Shown: piece after piece, positions 11,023-22,160 of the stretch | Numbering within the stretch: the stretch's first letter is position 1 | Layout of the letters: the number at the start of each line of letters is the position of its first letter | Source: Syngnathus acus | Taxonomy: Eukaryota > Chordata > Actinopteri > Syngnathiformes > Syngnathidae | NCBI RefSeq assembly: GCF_901709675.1 | Contig: NC_051100.1 | Span: forward strand, 5,768,001 to 5,832,000 | DNA: 64,000 bases | Direction of reading: 5' to 3' | Position numbers and translations under genes: made by a program | The notes under the pieces: generated by a model | The model's input: only the letters and a program-made list of their open reading frames with translations | The model's database searches: none | Told to the model about the DNA's origin: nothing

Positions 11023-13609
11023 AAAGACAGATAATCATGACGGAAAAGAAGTGTGGGCATGTAGCTAAACTACTTTATTGTCTATGTGTGTGCGTGTTTT
11101 TCTACATAGGCTCTTCCCGCATACTTGTGTGGGAGTGAAGCTCTGACATTGTACATATGGGGGCATCATCCAGCGCAAACAGCTGCATTAATTGCTTTGT
11201 AGAAAAATCAATGCAAGGACATCATTAACTAAACGCAAGCTTACATTTGTAATTGATATGTACGATGCCATCTCACGGCGTTTCCTTAGGCGTTCCTGTT
11301 CGACACCACCATCCAGGCGACCTTTGAACTTTAATAGCTGAGGGTCACACTCACAGGTGGGCTGCATGAATTGATGCTCATGTTGGGCATCTGTGCTAGG
11401 GTCGAACAGGATGTGTTGATTTTCCACTATCTATTGTCTTGTTTTAACTGCGATGCGTATTGTACTAATTACCTGCCGTTTAGTTTGCGTGTTTAATGTT
11501 AATGGCAGCTTGCTGCTCTCTGACTTCAATATGAATTTTATAGAAATGCATTATTAACATTCTGTGTGCTCTTATGCCTGGAAAAACAACAACTTTGTTT
11601 AACTCGTGATGGAGTATGGCCCTTTGCATATACCTTCAAAGTTAAAGTCTGTAAAATGACAGGCAGATAGAATAAACAAGTATGGATGAAGGATAAAAGA
11701 TCACCTTGTTCATGTGTTACAATAGATTTCTCATTGGGGGATCTGACTAGGCTACCTTTTATACCTCTGTGGAACTCATTATGACCGGCGCCTTTGGGAA
11801 ATTCATTTTCGTATATCTACACAATCTCAATTATGCCACTTAATTGATATCTTTATTTTCCTAATTGGTAGCTTTAGTCCAAGCTGGAATCAAGTGATGT
11901 CTCTACGTAGCAACAGCATATTTCAAAGTCTGTTTTCTATCATTCTCACATTGCCTCGTTATTTCCAACATGTCAAGGATGTCACAACACATCCGCTGCA
12001 ATTTTAATGAAGAGTGACTTTGACATGTTTTTGGTGTTTTTTTCCCTTCCATGAATCAGGAAAAAGGTGAGCTAAATGTTGCTAGTTCCATGACTATTAC
12101 AATTTTCTAGCACACCCATCAATTAGTGCACTATTTTTTAAATGCTGAATTGCATTTGTATTCTCTACCAGAAATATTTTGTGTTGAATGTTCTAAGTGA
12201 ATGCAAATGTCTTTGCATTTAAGAGAGAGAGGAAGCAAAAATAGGACATACAAGTAGCTACAATTCTCTTTCTTGTTGGTCGATTAAAAAAAAAAAATTA
12301 TAAAAGATCTCTGGTTGTGAAGTGTTAAGGACTGACCCCTGGACGTTTTCTATTGCTCTCTGTACTATAACCTTCCCTGCAATGTTCAGCAGCCACGGTC
12401 TACTCCACCGTCTCTTAGCCTCATTGTGAAGTTTCACCCACTCCTATTGATTCTTTATTGACCTGAGATGCCCTCCAGTGCCATCGCTCTTCATCGTTCC
12501 TCCTAACCGGCACAGCTTTACATCTGCACTCTTCATCCCCAGCACCCAGCTGACTTCTTACTCCCTCCATCTCCACTCGTGCGTTAACTCTTCCGACTCT
12601 TGGACGATTTGCTGTAAAGGTGTGAAGGCGGATTCTGAATAACAGCTCCTACATCTGAAAAGAGATGTAATTTTACCTTTGATCTGAAACTAGAAGCCAG
12701 AATTGTGAGGGTTCACTAGTACAAGAAAACACTTTAATGGAAGAAAAAAAAAAAGTAAAATATGCCTGCTTGAGGAAATCTTTCAGGGACCAGTTCAGGT
12801 TTCTTTCTTTTCATTTTGATTTTTTTTTAACTAAATGTATTCTTGCACATGATGCACAACTCACCGTGTATATTAGATTTGATATATTATGTAGACAATA
12901 ACGATAATCAAAAAAAAAAATGGCACTCATTGTCAAACCAATTACAGCTTAGCCTATTTCCACTATGGAGATTTTGGAAAATACTGTATAATTACACAAA
13001 CAAGGACAAGCACACTCTATTTGCATACAAAGGCACAAAATACCCACAGTTCCCCTCCCCCTATTCCGCCTGGTTGGACAGCACATAAGTAGCCAAATCT
13101 CTCAAAAGGAGGAATAAACAAAACAAACAAAATTATATGAGATGAAAGAAGAAAGACAATAAAAGAAAAATGTCCCAATGGATTGTTCAATCCCTCCTCT
13201 TTGCTCTATTTTCCCCTTGTATTATTTCATTTGTTTGTTACTTGGCCATTCATTACAGTTTCTCGGTCCTTTTGTTGTCTGTTTCTTCCTGGTGATTCTT
13301 AAATGTTTTCGACTGTTGTTTTGATCTCATTAAGAAATTAGAAGAAGCCAACGCCTTGGAAGTTATTTTGATGAGACTTTGATTAACTTCTGTCTGAATT
13401 CTTAATACTGTTTCTGATTTCATTGGAGATCTGGTGATACTGAGTGGAAAGGCAACTAATATGGTTAAAAAAAAATAAAACTGAAATCATATATTCAGTA
13501 AAAAATGCATAACTTAAGTCAAGCTAAGGCAAATGATTGTGACGGTTCAATACCTAGCCCAAGTAAAACTTATTTCACGGCAAGTCGTGACAACCCTGCA
13601 TGGCAAATA
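11023..13609. other. Non-coding, no gene seen
   Basis: AT-rich unique sequence with A homopolymers (12286, 12744, 12910). A pyrimidine-rich, more GC-balanced interval at 12340-12610 carries no frame of interest. Confidence 0.5.
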
Positions 13610-14060
13610 CCCTCCATTCTCAGCTGAGATGAATCTTCACTCCTCAGTGAATCATTATGAGAGCCTAAATGGCCACTGCTGCATATTAAAGCACCTTATT
13701 TGAATTAGATAATGTGATTATGATAAGATCAATTAACGGCCAGCAATAACGGCAACTGTAAGCCCATTGTCGTTTTGATGACATTTGCGTTTGCTCTGGT
13801 AATGTATGTCCTATGGTGATAATTAAGACCCCAGCTTCACAGGCAGACAGGCTGAATGGGAGGGGAGGCATTACATGCAGACCTTTTGGGCGATTAGCAT
13901 CTCCACTCCATCTTGCCCGCCACCAGCTTCAAGTGGAGCTTTTGAAGAAGTCCAAATTGATTCCGCATCCCGCCTCTGCGATTGCTGCTATTGTGCATGA
14001 AGATAATTTCTTGATGTGTGTAATGTTTACACAGCATTCGAGAGGCAATGCCTTGAGCAG
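13610..14060. promoter_or_regulatory. Candidate conserved non-coding element
   Basis: A 450-base stretch of complex sequence without simple repeats. It has AT-rich homeodomain-like words (GAATTAGATAATGTGATTA, GATCAATTAACGG, GATAATTAAGACC) followed by a GC-balanced half. This texture is typical of vertebrate developmental enhancers. The overlapping 86-codon frame has no domain. Proposed on composition and motif density only. Confidence 0.33.
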
Positions 14061-15452
14061 TACGCTGCTGTAGGGAGACTGTTCTGTGAATATTTTTAGG
14101 TGTGCACCCTCATCAGTGGAGGGTTTTCACAATAACGTTATTTGGCCTTGTACAAAGTGTGCATCACGGGAGAAAGAAATTTAGACATGTTCATGGAATT
14201 AAAAATGTCCTCAAGAAATAGGTCATTAAAGAAATCCTCATCAGGACCACTGGTGGTTTTCGTGGCCTTAGGGTAAGGAGTAGAGCTGCCTTGTTGCTTC
14301 TGCATGTACTCCGGACAGATGGCTTGTCACTGTCGTGGTTGGGTGGCCAGGAACCTAAAATCTTAAGCCAATTTGAGTTCTTCCCGGAGTTGGAGCAGGG
14401 CTTAACATTCGTGAGAGCACCAACAAAGGTCAGACACTTGTTGCAAGAGAGCTGGTCAAGATCGCAAGAGAGAACGGAATTCAAGCGAGAACAGTGGAAT
14501 TCAAGAGAGAACATTCAAAAGATAGTCTAGACTAGAAAGGCAGATGTGCGCCCTCCCTCTGCTCAAGTTTCATGTGAGACACCATAAAACCACCAGGGCT
14601 TTCCAAACAATCAATTATTTCCAGTACAGAATTCAAATATAATAACCAAGTTCAGCACCATGTGCTGGTATTTTGATTTCTTGTGCATTCACATACGGGC
14701 AAACTTAATCATGTAGTAAAGCCAAAGGCTTATGCCAACTTGAAGCTATCAATTTCAGCAATTTGGCAAGGCAATCTGCACTATACATTGGGCGTCCATC
14801 CCTTACATCATTTTCCATGCAACATAAAGTTAGTACGTTGAGGATGATCCCTCTGAGGTCAGGTTCTAATAAATCGCTGCTAACCATGAAGTAACAATTG
14901 AAGGGATGGTCACACAAGTGATTAATCGTCGTTCGTGAATTTTCTATTGGCTTTAGACCTAACTGTGTCTCTACTAGCATTCTTGCATTCTATTCCCTGC
15001 TGCGAAGCATTCTCTAATTATTCTGCTAGTAGTTAGTTTTTATCTGTTCTGGTTGGACCATTGTCTTAGCAACATATTGGTTTCATTCTCGCCGATCCAA
15101 ATGATGACTATGGTAATGATTAAAGCTTTTAAATTGTTCCTGCTTGTGCTCTTGTCCTCTACATGTTGTGTCCACCCAAACAGCAATTATGATGTCATAA
15201 ATGATTCGCATCACCATCTGAAGCAACATTTCTGTGGCAAACAATCCTTTTACAGTACTTGTTGGGCAACACTTGCTCCAGAAACAACAGCTGAGCTTTG
15301 TAAATGAGAGCTTTTGTTTTCCCCCAACTTTTCAATGCTTTTCAATGGGAATTGACGTAGCAATTGTTTGGATAGAATTCTAAACATTCTGTGTGAAGTT
15401 TAGCCTATCTGAATTATATTAAGCTCACTGGAGCCTTCTTTGGGAATGACGC
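14061..15452. other. Non-coding, no gene seen
   Basis: Mixed unique sequence. Short direct echoes at 14455-14512 (AGAGAGAACGGAATTCAAG and AGAGAACATTCAA variants) form a small degenerate tandem patch. No gene recognised. Confidence 0.45.
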
Positions 15453-15530
15453 AGGATACACCCTGTACTGGTTACCAGCCATTTATAAGGACATATAGAC
15501 AAACAGCCATTCACACTCGTATTCACACCT
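15453..15530 (-). repeat. SINE-like repeat fragment (GGAT-tailed family)
   Basis: Contains the family landmarks ACACCCTGTACTGGTTACCAG, ACAAACAGCCATTCACACTC and ATTCACACCT in the order seen in the near-complete copy at 26690-27038. Both ends are missing. Confidence 0.65.
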
Positions 15531-15537
15531 CTAGATG

Positions 15538-15730
15538 ATGGGCTCTATTTTCATTCCCAGTGCAAATCTAGCACAGTGAGCTGTCAAACTGCATGGAGGC
15601 AGTATTTCCTCAAACATGTGGTTTGACGCAGCTAAAAACAAAAAAATCAGTTGTTAGATGTGAGTCACTTTGTGATGTCACAAAATAAGCAGCCACCCCG
15701 TAACACCCCTGCTAACGCTCCTAATTTAAC
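15538..15730. repeat. Fragment of a dispersed repeat starting GGGCTCTATTTTC
   Basis: The start GGGCTCTATTTTCATTCC is related to the reverse complement of the repeat at 61480-61645, which ends AAAATAGGGCCCT. It adjoins the SINE fragment just upstream. Within it lies a 16-base interrupted palindrome (TTTGTGA, TG, TCACAAA at 15669-15684). The family is probably a non-autonomous DNA transposon, but no inverted ends survive. Confidence 0.4.
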
Positions 15731-16239
15731 GTTAACCCTTTAACGTTATTGGAATAAAGACTTTCAGTTACTTTTTTGACAAGCTTTCTTATTTAGTGTC
15801 CGACTAGTCACATATTGTCAAATTTTACATCTTTAATAAAGATCTTTGAGTGTCTTAAGATTTATTTCTGCTGTCCCTGGAGGCCAGCCTCGAGGGGAGG
15901 TTGACGGAGGATTGACGCCATGAAGGAAGAAGATAATGATGAAACAGCGGGGGGGGTGTAAAAAAAAAAAATTGATTGACATCTACAGCCTGCAATTAAT
16001 GCGTTCTCTCAAGTCATCTGTGAATTTGTACTGCTTTTGATGTGTATTTATTTTTAGTGGTATGATGCAAGCAGTGATGTGGATCTGTGATCCAGTGTTT
16101 GTGTTCTGACACGCAGGGATTATAGTAGTCGGTGTGAGATGCGCCTGCCAGATGGCATTGTGTAGCCACAACCCTTCTTGAAACATTGCTGTAAAATCAT
16201 GTTTTTCTAATTTTATTTAGTTTTGATTCATTAACAGTT
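15731..16239. other. Non-coding, no gene seen
   Basis: Unique sequence with a G run next to an A run at 15950-15970. Nothing recognised. Confidence 0.45.
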
Positions 16240-16351
16240 ATCCATCAATTCATCTGTACCGCTTATCCCCACGAGGGTCGCGGGCGTGCTAGACCCTGTC
16301 CCAGCTGATTTCGGGCAGAAGGCGGGGGACACCCTAAACTAGTCGCCAGAT
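16240..16351 (-). repeat. SINE-like repeat fragment (GGAT-tailed family)
   Basis: Starts TCCATCAATTCATCTGTACC, continues GCTTATCCCCACGAGGGTCG, GTGCTAGACCCTGTCCCAGC and ACACCCTAAACTAGTCGCCAG. This is the tail-proximal third of the family on the minus strand. The tRNA-like head is missing. Confidence 0.75.
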
Positions 16352-18299
16352 AGATTTCTTCATCTTCATTTTCGATTCGTCCGCGGGCTCTTACTGTATG
16401 TCATCTTGGCATTATAGTTGTCAATTACTGATTGAATTCCGGTACAGTCTTTCAGATGGAAATTCTCCCCCAAAATAGTGTGGCGCTCAAGGGGTTAAGC
16501 TCTGCACCTATTACTAATTCACAGCTATGTGGTCTAAACTGGTATTATCAGAGGAAACGTAAGAAGAAGATTCCCTTGTGCTCCCCTTGAAGTGTGAATC
16601 ACAGTCGAGAACAGATCATACATATGTACAGGTCTCTCTGCTCCCCGACGCATGAAGAAGGTCTATTGCTGCAAATGAACGCGCCCCTTGATATAATTCT
16701 CATCAAGGTTCAATCAATTTCCTCTTCCTTTGCCTGCAGCAGTGTATCAAAAGGGTTCTTCATCAGTCTCTGTCCCCCCCACCCCTTTACTGGCCCCTTA
16801 GATTGAGAGAAGGGGCGACATTGGTAGGGCCATAAAGGATGCATATGGTTATATGTTGTTTAAAAATGTAGCGATGATGAAGTAGATTGCAGCTGCTGTA
16901 GTGTTGTAAATAATTAGATTGTGTTGTTCATGGAAACATTCCACATTTAAATATAAAGACCTTACTCCACCAGCTTTGTTGTCTTCATGATCATTTATAG
17001 TAGAGCATCGAATTGACAAAAAAAAAAGGTTAAGATCCTGATTTGGATTTTTTTCCCCAAAAAGATTTTTAATTGATCTTGCTAAATTGTGAAGGTAAAT
17101 CCAATGACCTGGCTTTTTAATAGATCATTTTATCATCAGTCATATGGTGTTGTCCTTGTTGGGTAAAGGCATGGCTGCCCAATTTAACAGCTGGGTCATT
17201 CCCAGAAGGAACTTGGGGGAAATGTTTGTTTTATGACACAAGAGCAAGAGAGCACACGATGGAAAAGACCACACAGAGAAACTAACCGTTACATAAAGTC
17301 ATCAATATCCGTGGAAATGTGGAATTTTGCGCAACAACAAGAAAAAAACAGTTAATATGTCCTGGTAATTACACTTACCCATAGCACAAAAATGCACTTC
17401 TTCCAGGAATAAATATTGCTTCTAAGCTGTCCCTCATACACACACACACTCGCACTGAGAAATCCTCAATAGTGCGACAAGTCCTACTAATGCTGGAGTG
17501 TTGTGGCAACAAGGCTTTAAGCTACAAATTGACTGCTACCTGTGTGGTGGGAGGGTGGGGGGTCATGTAGCAGCTTACTACTGCTCCTCTAGCACTGTCC
17601 GTTCAGCCAGAGGAGACTGTTAGACAGATATATGGCCACTTAATTGGCCCATGATGGCAGTGTGGTGAAGTGGTGATCGCCAGAGATTAGGGGCTAGTGT
17701 GCGTGAGTATGTGTGTGTGAGTATGTGTGTGTGTGCTTGGGAAGAAAGAGCGAGAGACACAGACAGAGAGAGAGAGACTTGTGACTGTGGCTGTGCAACC
17801 AAGTTTAGGACGTGGGGTCTTTTTTTGTGGCTTTGAATTTGTTTGTGTGTGTGCATGCACTTGTCGTAAACCACATAGACAAGTGCGGGGCTGTGAGCGT
17901 GTGTGTGCATGTGTGTAAAGTGATCTCAGCCCAGCAGGACAGCGCCAGCGCTGGACTTATTAGTCACTCGTCTCAAGCTGTCAGCCCACACAAAAGGCAT
18001 CAGACGATTAAAAAAAAAAAAAAGAACCACAAACCTGTTCGGCACACTACTCATATTCTACAATGTGTCAGGTGTGTATATGAGGGTGCATGTGGGTGTG
18101 AGGTTTTTAGTGTGTGTATGTGAAAAAGTGTTTTGATGGAGTCCTATTTTCCCTCGGAGTCCACTCGTTGTCTAAGTAGGTAAATCAATGCAAATAAGGG
18201 AAATGTCGAGGACAGGTGGAGTGAAGAGAATAACAAGAAAAGGCTGAAAATGGAAAATAAACAAAGGCTCGGATTTAAGGAAAGAAAAAAAATAGGAGG
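16352..18299. other. Non-coding, no gene seen
   Basis: Unique sequence with GT-rich low-complexity between 17695 and 17740 and GT/TG words to 18120. The frames of 60-103 codons here are low-complexity CVCVCV-type or lack any family signal. Confidence 0.45.
17695..17785. repeat. Imperfect GT then GA low-complexity tract
   Basis: GTGTGAGTATGTGTGTG-type words merge into GAGAGACACAGACAGAGAG. Confidence 0.75.
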
Positions 18300-18535
18300 A
18301 GGTGGGGGAATTACGGGACGAGAATGCCCATTAAGGTGGGAAATTGGAGCCCTTCGCAGTTAAGCATTTCACTTGTGCCCATATTTCCCTGATGGTGGTG
18401 TGAGATTCACGGGGCCCCGAGTTATCCAGATGAGACCGGCAAGAATTAAAATGCCATATGTTCAGGATGGCACCTCGGCGCAAATCAAACGCTCCTGTAA
18501 TTTCTCTCAATACCAAAGAGGCCCCTAACATTAGG
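18300..18535. promoter_or_regulatory. Candidate conserved non-coding element
   Basis: A GC-balanced block of about 235 bases with high complexity, flanked by purine-rich and T-rich low-complexity DNA. It includes GCCCATTAAGG, CACGGGGCCCCGAG (which contains the palindrome CGGGGCCCCG) and AGAATTAAAATGCC. No splice pair or supported frame. Confidence 0.3.
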
Positions 18536-19803
18536 CTCTCTACGCTTTGCTGGTTTGTTTATTTCCACCCTCTTTTTTTTGTCACATTGAAGTGGTGATT
18601 TATTTTAACTATTTGATACAGCTCCTGCTGTTGTGTAGGCTTTTGTTTACGCATGTGTGTTGACAGCATGTTAGGTTGTAGGTGATGGAGAGCATTGGAA
18701 GAATCTCATTGACTTTTTCATAATTACTTTTCCATATCAGATCGCTTCAGTAGCCTGTAACGGTTCTGTCTTCCAGTTTTCTAGCTGCCATTTCATCGAA
18801 GAAAAAAAACGGATTGAATTTGATTTTTTTTTTCCCCTCGTTTTCACCCTGTACTTAATTAACTGATATTTATAGATATCTCTATGAATAAGTGGAATTC
18901 AGCAAATGAGATACAACAGACAAGTCTTATTGTCTTATTGTGATTAAAGTGGTTTGAAGATGTACGCCATCAAAATGAGAGGCGCATTTTCCATAGAATT
19001 ATGGTAATAGTCTTATTTGTTGACTACCTGGATAAAATCGTCGCACGATGATCAAACACACACACGTCTTGCAACACAATGCTGATTTGTAGGGTCTGGT
19101 ATTTTATTTCTTACATCTGACGCCATTCTCAATGAATCAGAATCTGCCTAGTAACAAAAAAAAGACGTGTTCCTTTTTTTAGTGGCAGTTTCCGTTTTTG
19201 CTATCAATCACAGTATTTCCACATGGCATCATAGTCAAACATTTTCTTGCCCCGTCATTCTGGTTATCTCCGCATCGTGCTTTTTTTTTCACCATAACAA
19301 GTCTGCACTTATTTAAATAGTACTTCTTTTTTTTTTTTTTTTTGCCATTTCCATTACTCTACTGCAGATTAGTATTTAATTCCTCTGTAAAGTAGCTGTC
19401 TAAGGAGTTTTTAGTCCGCTTCAGGTGAGCAATTCCTATGGTAACAATGACTTGTCACTGGGACAGTACCCTCAGGCAGTACACATTTCTACCTTTATGA
19501 TGTGTCTCTTTGGCCCCTGTTTACCAGAGAAGTGAACACTCTAATAAAAATGTCAGTCTGATACTTTGTTTCATCATATGATAGTATTAATCCAAACGAT
19601 GCCCATTTATACTGAGTTCCAAAATGCATGAAGACACCTGAGTGAATCTTTTAGTATAAGGTATTTGTATTACGGGAAGGTTGTCTCTGGTAGTCACAAA
19701 AAAAAACTGCACAGTCTAAACAGGCCTTTAAGAACTGCTGTAGATTGTAAATGTTTCCATAACGACTCGTTTAAATTGTGGGACTGCTCATGTCAGGTAG
19801 TAG
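18536..19803. other. Non-coding, no gene seen
   Basis: AT-rich unique sequence with several T homopolymers (18826, 19281, 19329). Confidence 0.5.
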
Positions 19804-19885
19804 AACTGGTTGCCAGCCAATCGCAGGGCACACACAGACAATCATTGGCACTCTACTAAGGCCAATTTGTAGTGGTCAATTGGCC
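19804..19885 (-). repeat. SINE-like repeat fragment (GGAT-tailed family)
   Basis: Contains ACTGGTTGCCAGCCAATCGC and AGGGCACACACAGACAATCA, then a degenerate CAATTTGTAGTGGTCAATTGG. This is the central part of the family on the minus strand. Confidence 0.7.
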
Positions 19886-20178
19886 GACCGATTTTTATTG
19901 TGCTTTTTCAGTCAAAATTTCCCAACTTACCCCCCACCCCATCCCACCATGTCTACTGCTGTCTAACCCCGCCTTTTTCAATAACATCATTATCTATGGC
20001 TATCTTTTTTCTTTTCTTAAGTGTTGTCACTGCTTCGCCTTTCTCTATCAGCTTCACTTGCACCAATAATTGTGTGTTTCAACCCGTGCTGCCTTCGGCT
20101 AATTTAACCACAGATTGAAATGGAATGACCCCCTACCCACTCAGCTATATACGAACCACCCCAGCCACCAACCTTGCC

Positions 20179-20221
20179 ACACGCACACACACACACACGC
20201 ACGCACACACCCATGCACACA
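20179..20221. repeat. CA microsatellite with CG interruptions
   Basis: Alternating CA with CACG units, about 40 bases. Confidence 0.9.
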
Positions 20222-21439
20222 CTGGATTGCAATCAGGAGTCTGAAAGAACTGTGTTTCCTCAGCAGACACAAGGCTGATTCTAAAGCTAATAGCCATTGT
20301 TTGAAGTGACACTGCTGCCCTGGCATTTGCTTAACCTTCTGTCTTATGTGCAAGGCAGAGTCAACGCACAATCCCTGCTTAATTAATATTTTCCATCTCT
20401 CCCGCTTCCCACTACATCACTTAAAACCTGTAAAATAAAGTCAGGGAGAAAAGAAAGCCTATTTTTTTCAGTCACCCAATAAAGAATCAATGCATTTTCT
20501 TTATGAATATGCAATACAATCAATTTTGGTTATGAATATAGTCTACCTTTCGACAAACAACTGTATTAAAATGGTCGTTTTTGTTACCCAAATGCAGCAG
20601 AAGATAAAAATGACCCGTGTGCCTTTGAGCAAGGCACTAAACCTTCAAGCCCTTTATAAAGCAAGCCACGCAACATGTCGAATGTAATGCAGATTGCAAA
20701 CTGAATCCACACAAATTTGACATTGATATGCACAATACTCGTGGTGTTTATTAACGTTTACCTCTGCGGTGACGTGTAAAAAGACTTCCTTTGTATATAG
20801 TAAGGCCAGATGTTGGCTCCCCCTGCTGTTTTCCTGAAGCTCTCTCACTCTCTCTGGGGTTGTCCGATGAAGTGGTCAGCAGTTGACAGGTGCTGCCATA
20901 GCTGACAGGCTAAACACAGCATGTGTGTGACAAAGGGAGGGAGGGGGCGAGCACACTTCTCGAGGTCACAATGGCCATGTGCTGTAGAGCATAGCAGGAA
21001 CTAAACCACAGGGATATAGAGCCAATGACACCTCTCTATATGATTCTACCTGCTTCGAGACCTCTTTCTCTGCTTGTACACGAGAGAAGGATGTATTCAT
21101 GTAGTAAAACACCATCGTGGGGGGGTAAACCAAAACAGATGGGGGCTGTACTAATGATGTTACCTTCTTCCAACAACATCAATTTAGTTTCTCATCCTTG
21201 TTATCAGATGGAAGGCTGATAAATGAAAAAAGAACATTCTGGACTGTTTGCCAGTCTTGTGAATCAGCTGTATCACTACACTACCATTGGCCTCTTGTTC
21301 CACCTCAACAAGAATCCATCTGATGTGTTAACCCACCTTAATGGTTCACCCGGTCCACCTACAGAGTTTCGCACGAATCATCAAGCACTTGATCATACCT
21401 CCTCCCTTTGACTCATTTTTAAGAGTGAAATGACAGTTT
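20222..21439. other. Non-coding; possible repeat scrap at about 20615-20650
   Basis: The phrase CCTTTGAGCAAGGCACTAAA is shared with a common fish SINE-like repeat that reads 'ccttgagcaaggcacttaa', but only about 35 bases match. The rest is unique sequence without gene signals. Confidence 0.35.
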
Positions 21440-22160
21440 ATCACACCAGCATTATAATCAAAACAAATTTCTATTCCCTCAAAATCACGCCATTCACTGC
21501 TGCTAAAACATTTATCACATGCAGACTAGATGGCTGCAACTACCCGATCCAAAGTACTCAATAAACCTTAAAAATAAATATTAAATACTGGCTTCTCACT
21601 CAGCACTTCATCCAGCAAGTTTCTGCTCTTTAGAACCAGAACCCGAACATCAGACTGACGGTTCGGAACTGTCCAACTTAAATCATTCTGACCTTTAATT
21701 TTTTACATTCTATTTAAATATAATATCATAGGATGAATGTTATCCTGTACAGTGCTAATTTTCATATTACAACAAATTATATTTGGGTGTTTTTATGGCT
21801 TGAAAGACTTGAACTGATTTAACTAATGACATTACAATTCATTTCAGTGGAGAAAAGTCTGCAATTTTCTTTTCTACCACCTTACCAAAACTGGCCAGGA
21901 TACGCTGCAGTGATCTATAATGGCCAACCTCCAAAATACTCTCAAATCCTTTCAGTGACTCCCAAAAGGATTTGATTCAAAATACTCAAAGCACTTACGA
22001 GTTCTCTGTGGACAGCTTCTTGCTCAGACCCAATGTCACTGAACTAATCCGTCCGACTCATCTTATTATTGCTTAAGGTCTTACACCTTCAAGGTACCTT
22101 GCGCCGACCTAAACCACTCGGTGATCTTGCTCTCGGTGGAAAGAGTCAAAAGGATTTAAA
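21440..22160 (+). pseudogene. Decayed LINE reverse-transcriptase C-terminal region
   Basis: At 21469-21540 one frame reads FYSLKITPFTAAKTFITCRL and then DGCN. This corresponds to the conserved 'hxFITSRLDYCNxLL' block just after the reverse-transcriptase thumb in fish L2/Rex-like LINEs. About 400 bases further on (21880-22010), degenerate frames resemble the 'LHWLPVxxRIDFKIL' block that normally follows it (for example LPKGFDSKY), then an LRS-type terminal region near 22080-22140. Stop codons and frame changes interrupt every frame, so the copy is dead. Catalytic reverse-transcriptase motifs are absent. The clade is uncertain and the boundaries are approximate. Confidence 0.55.
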
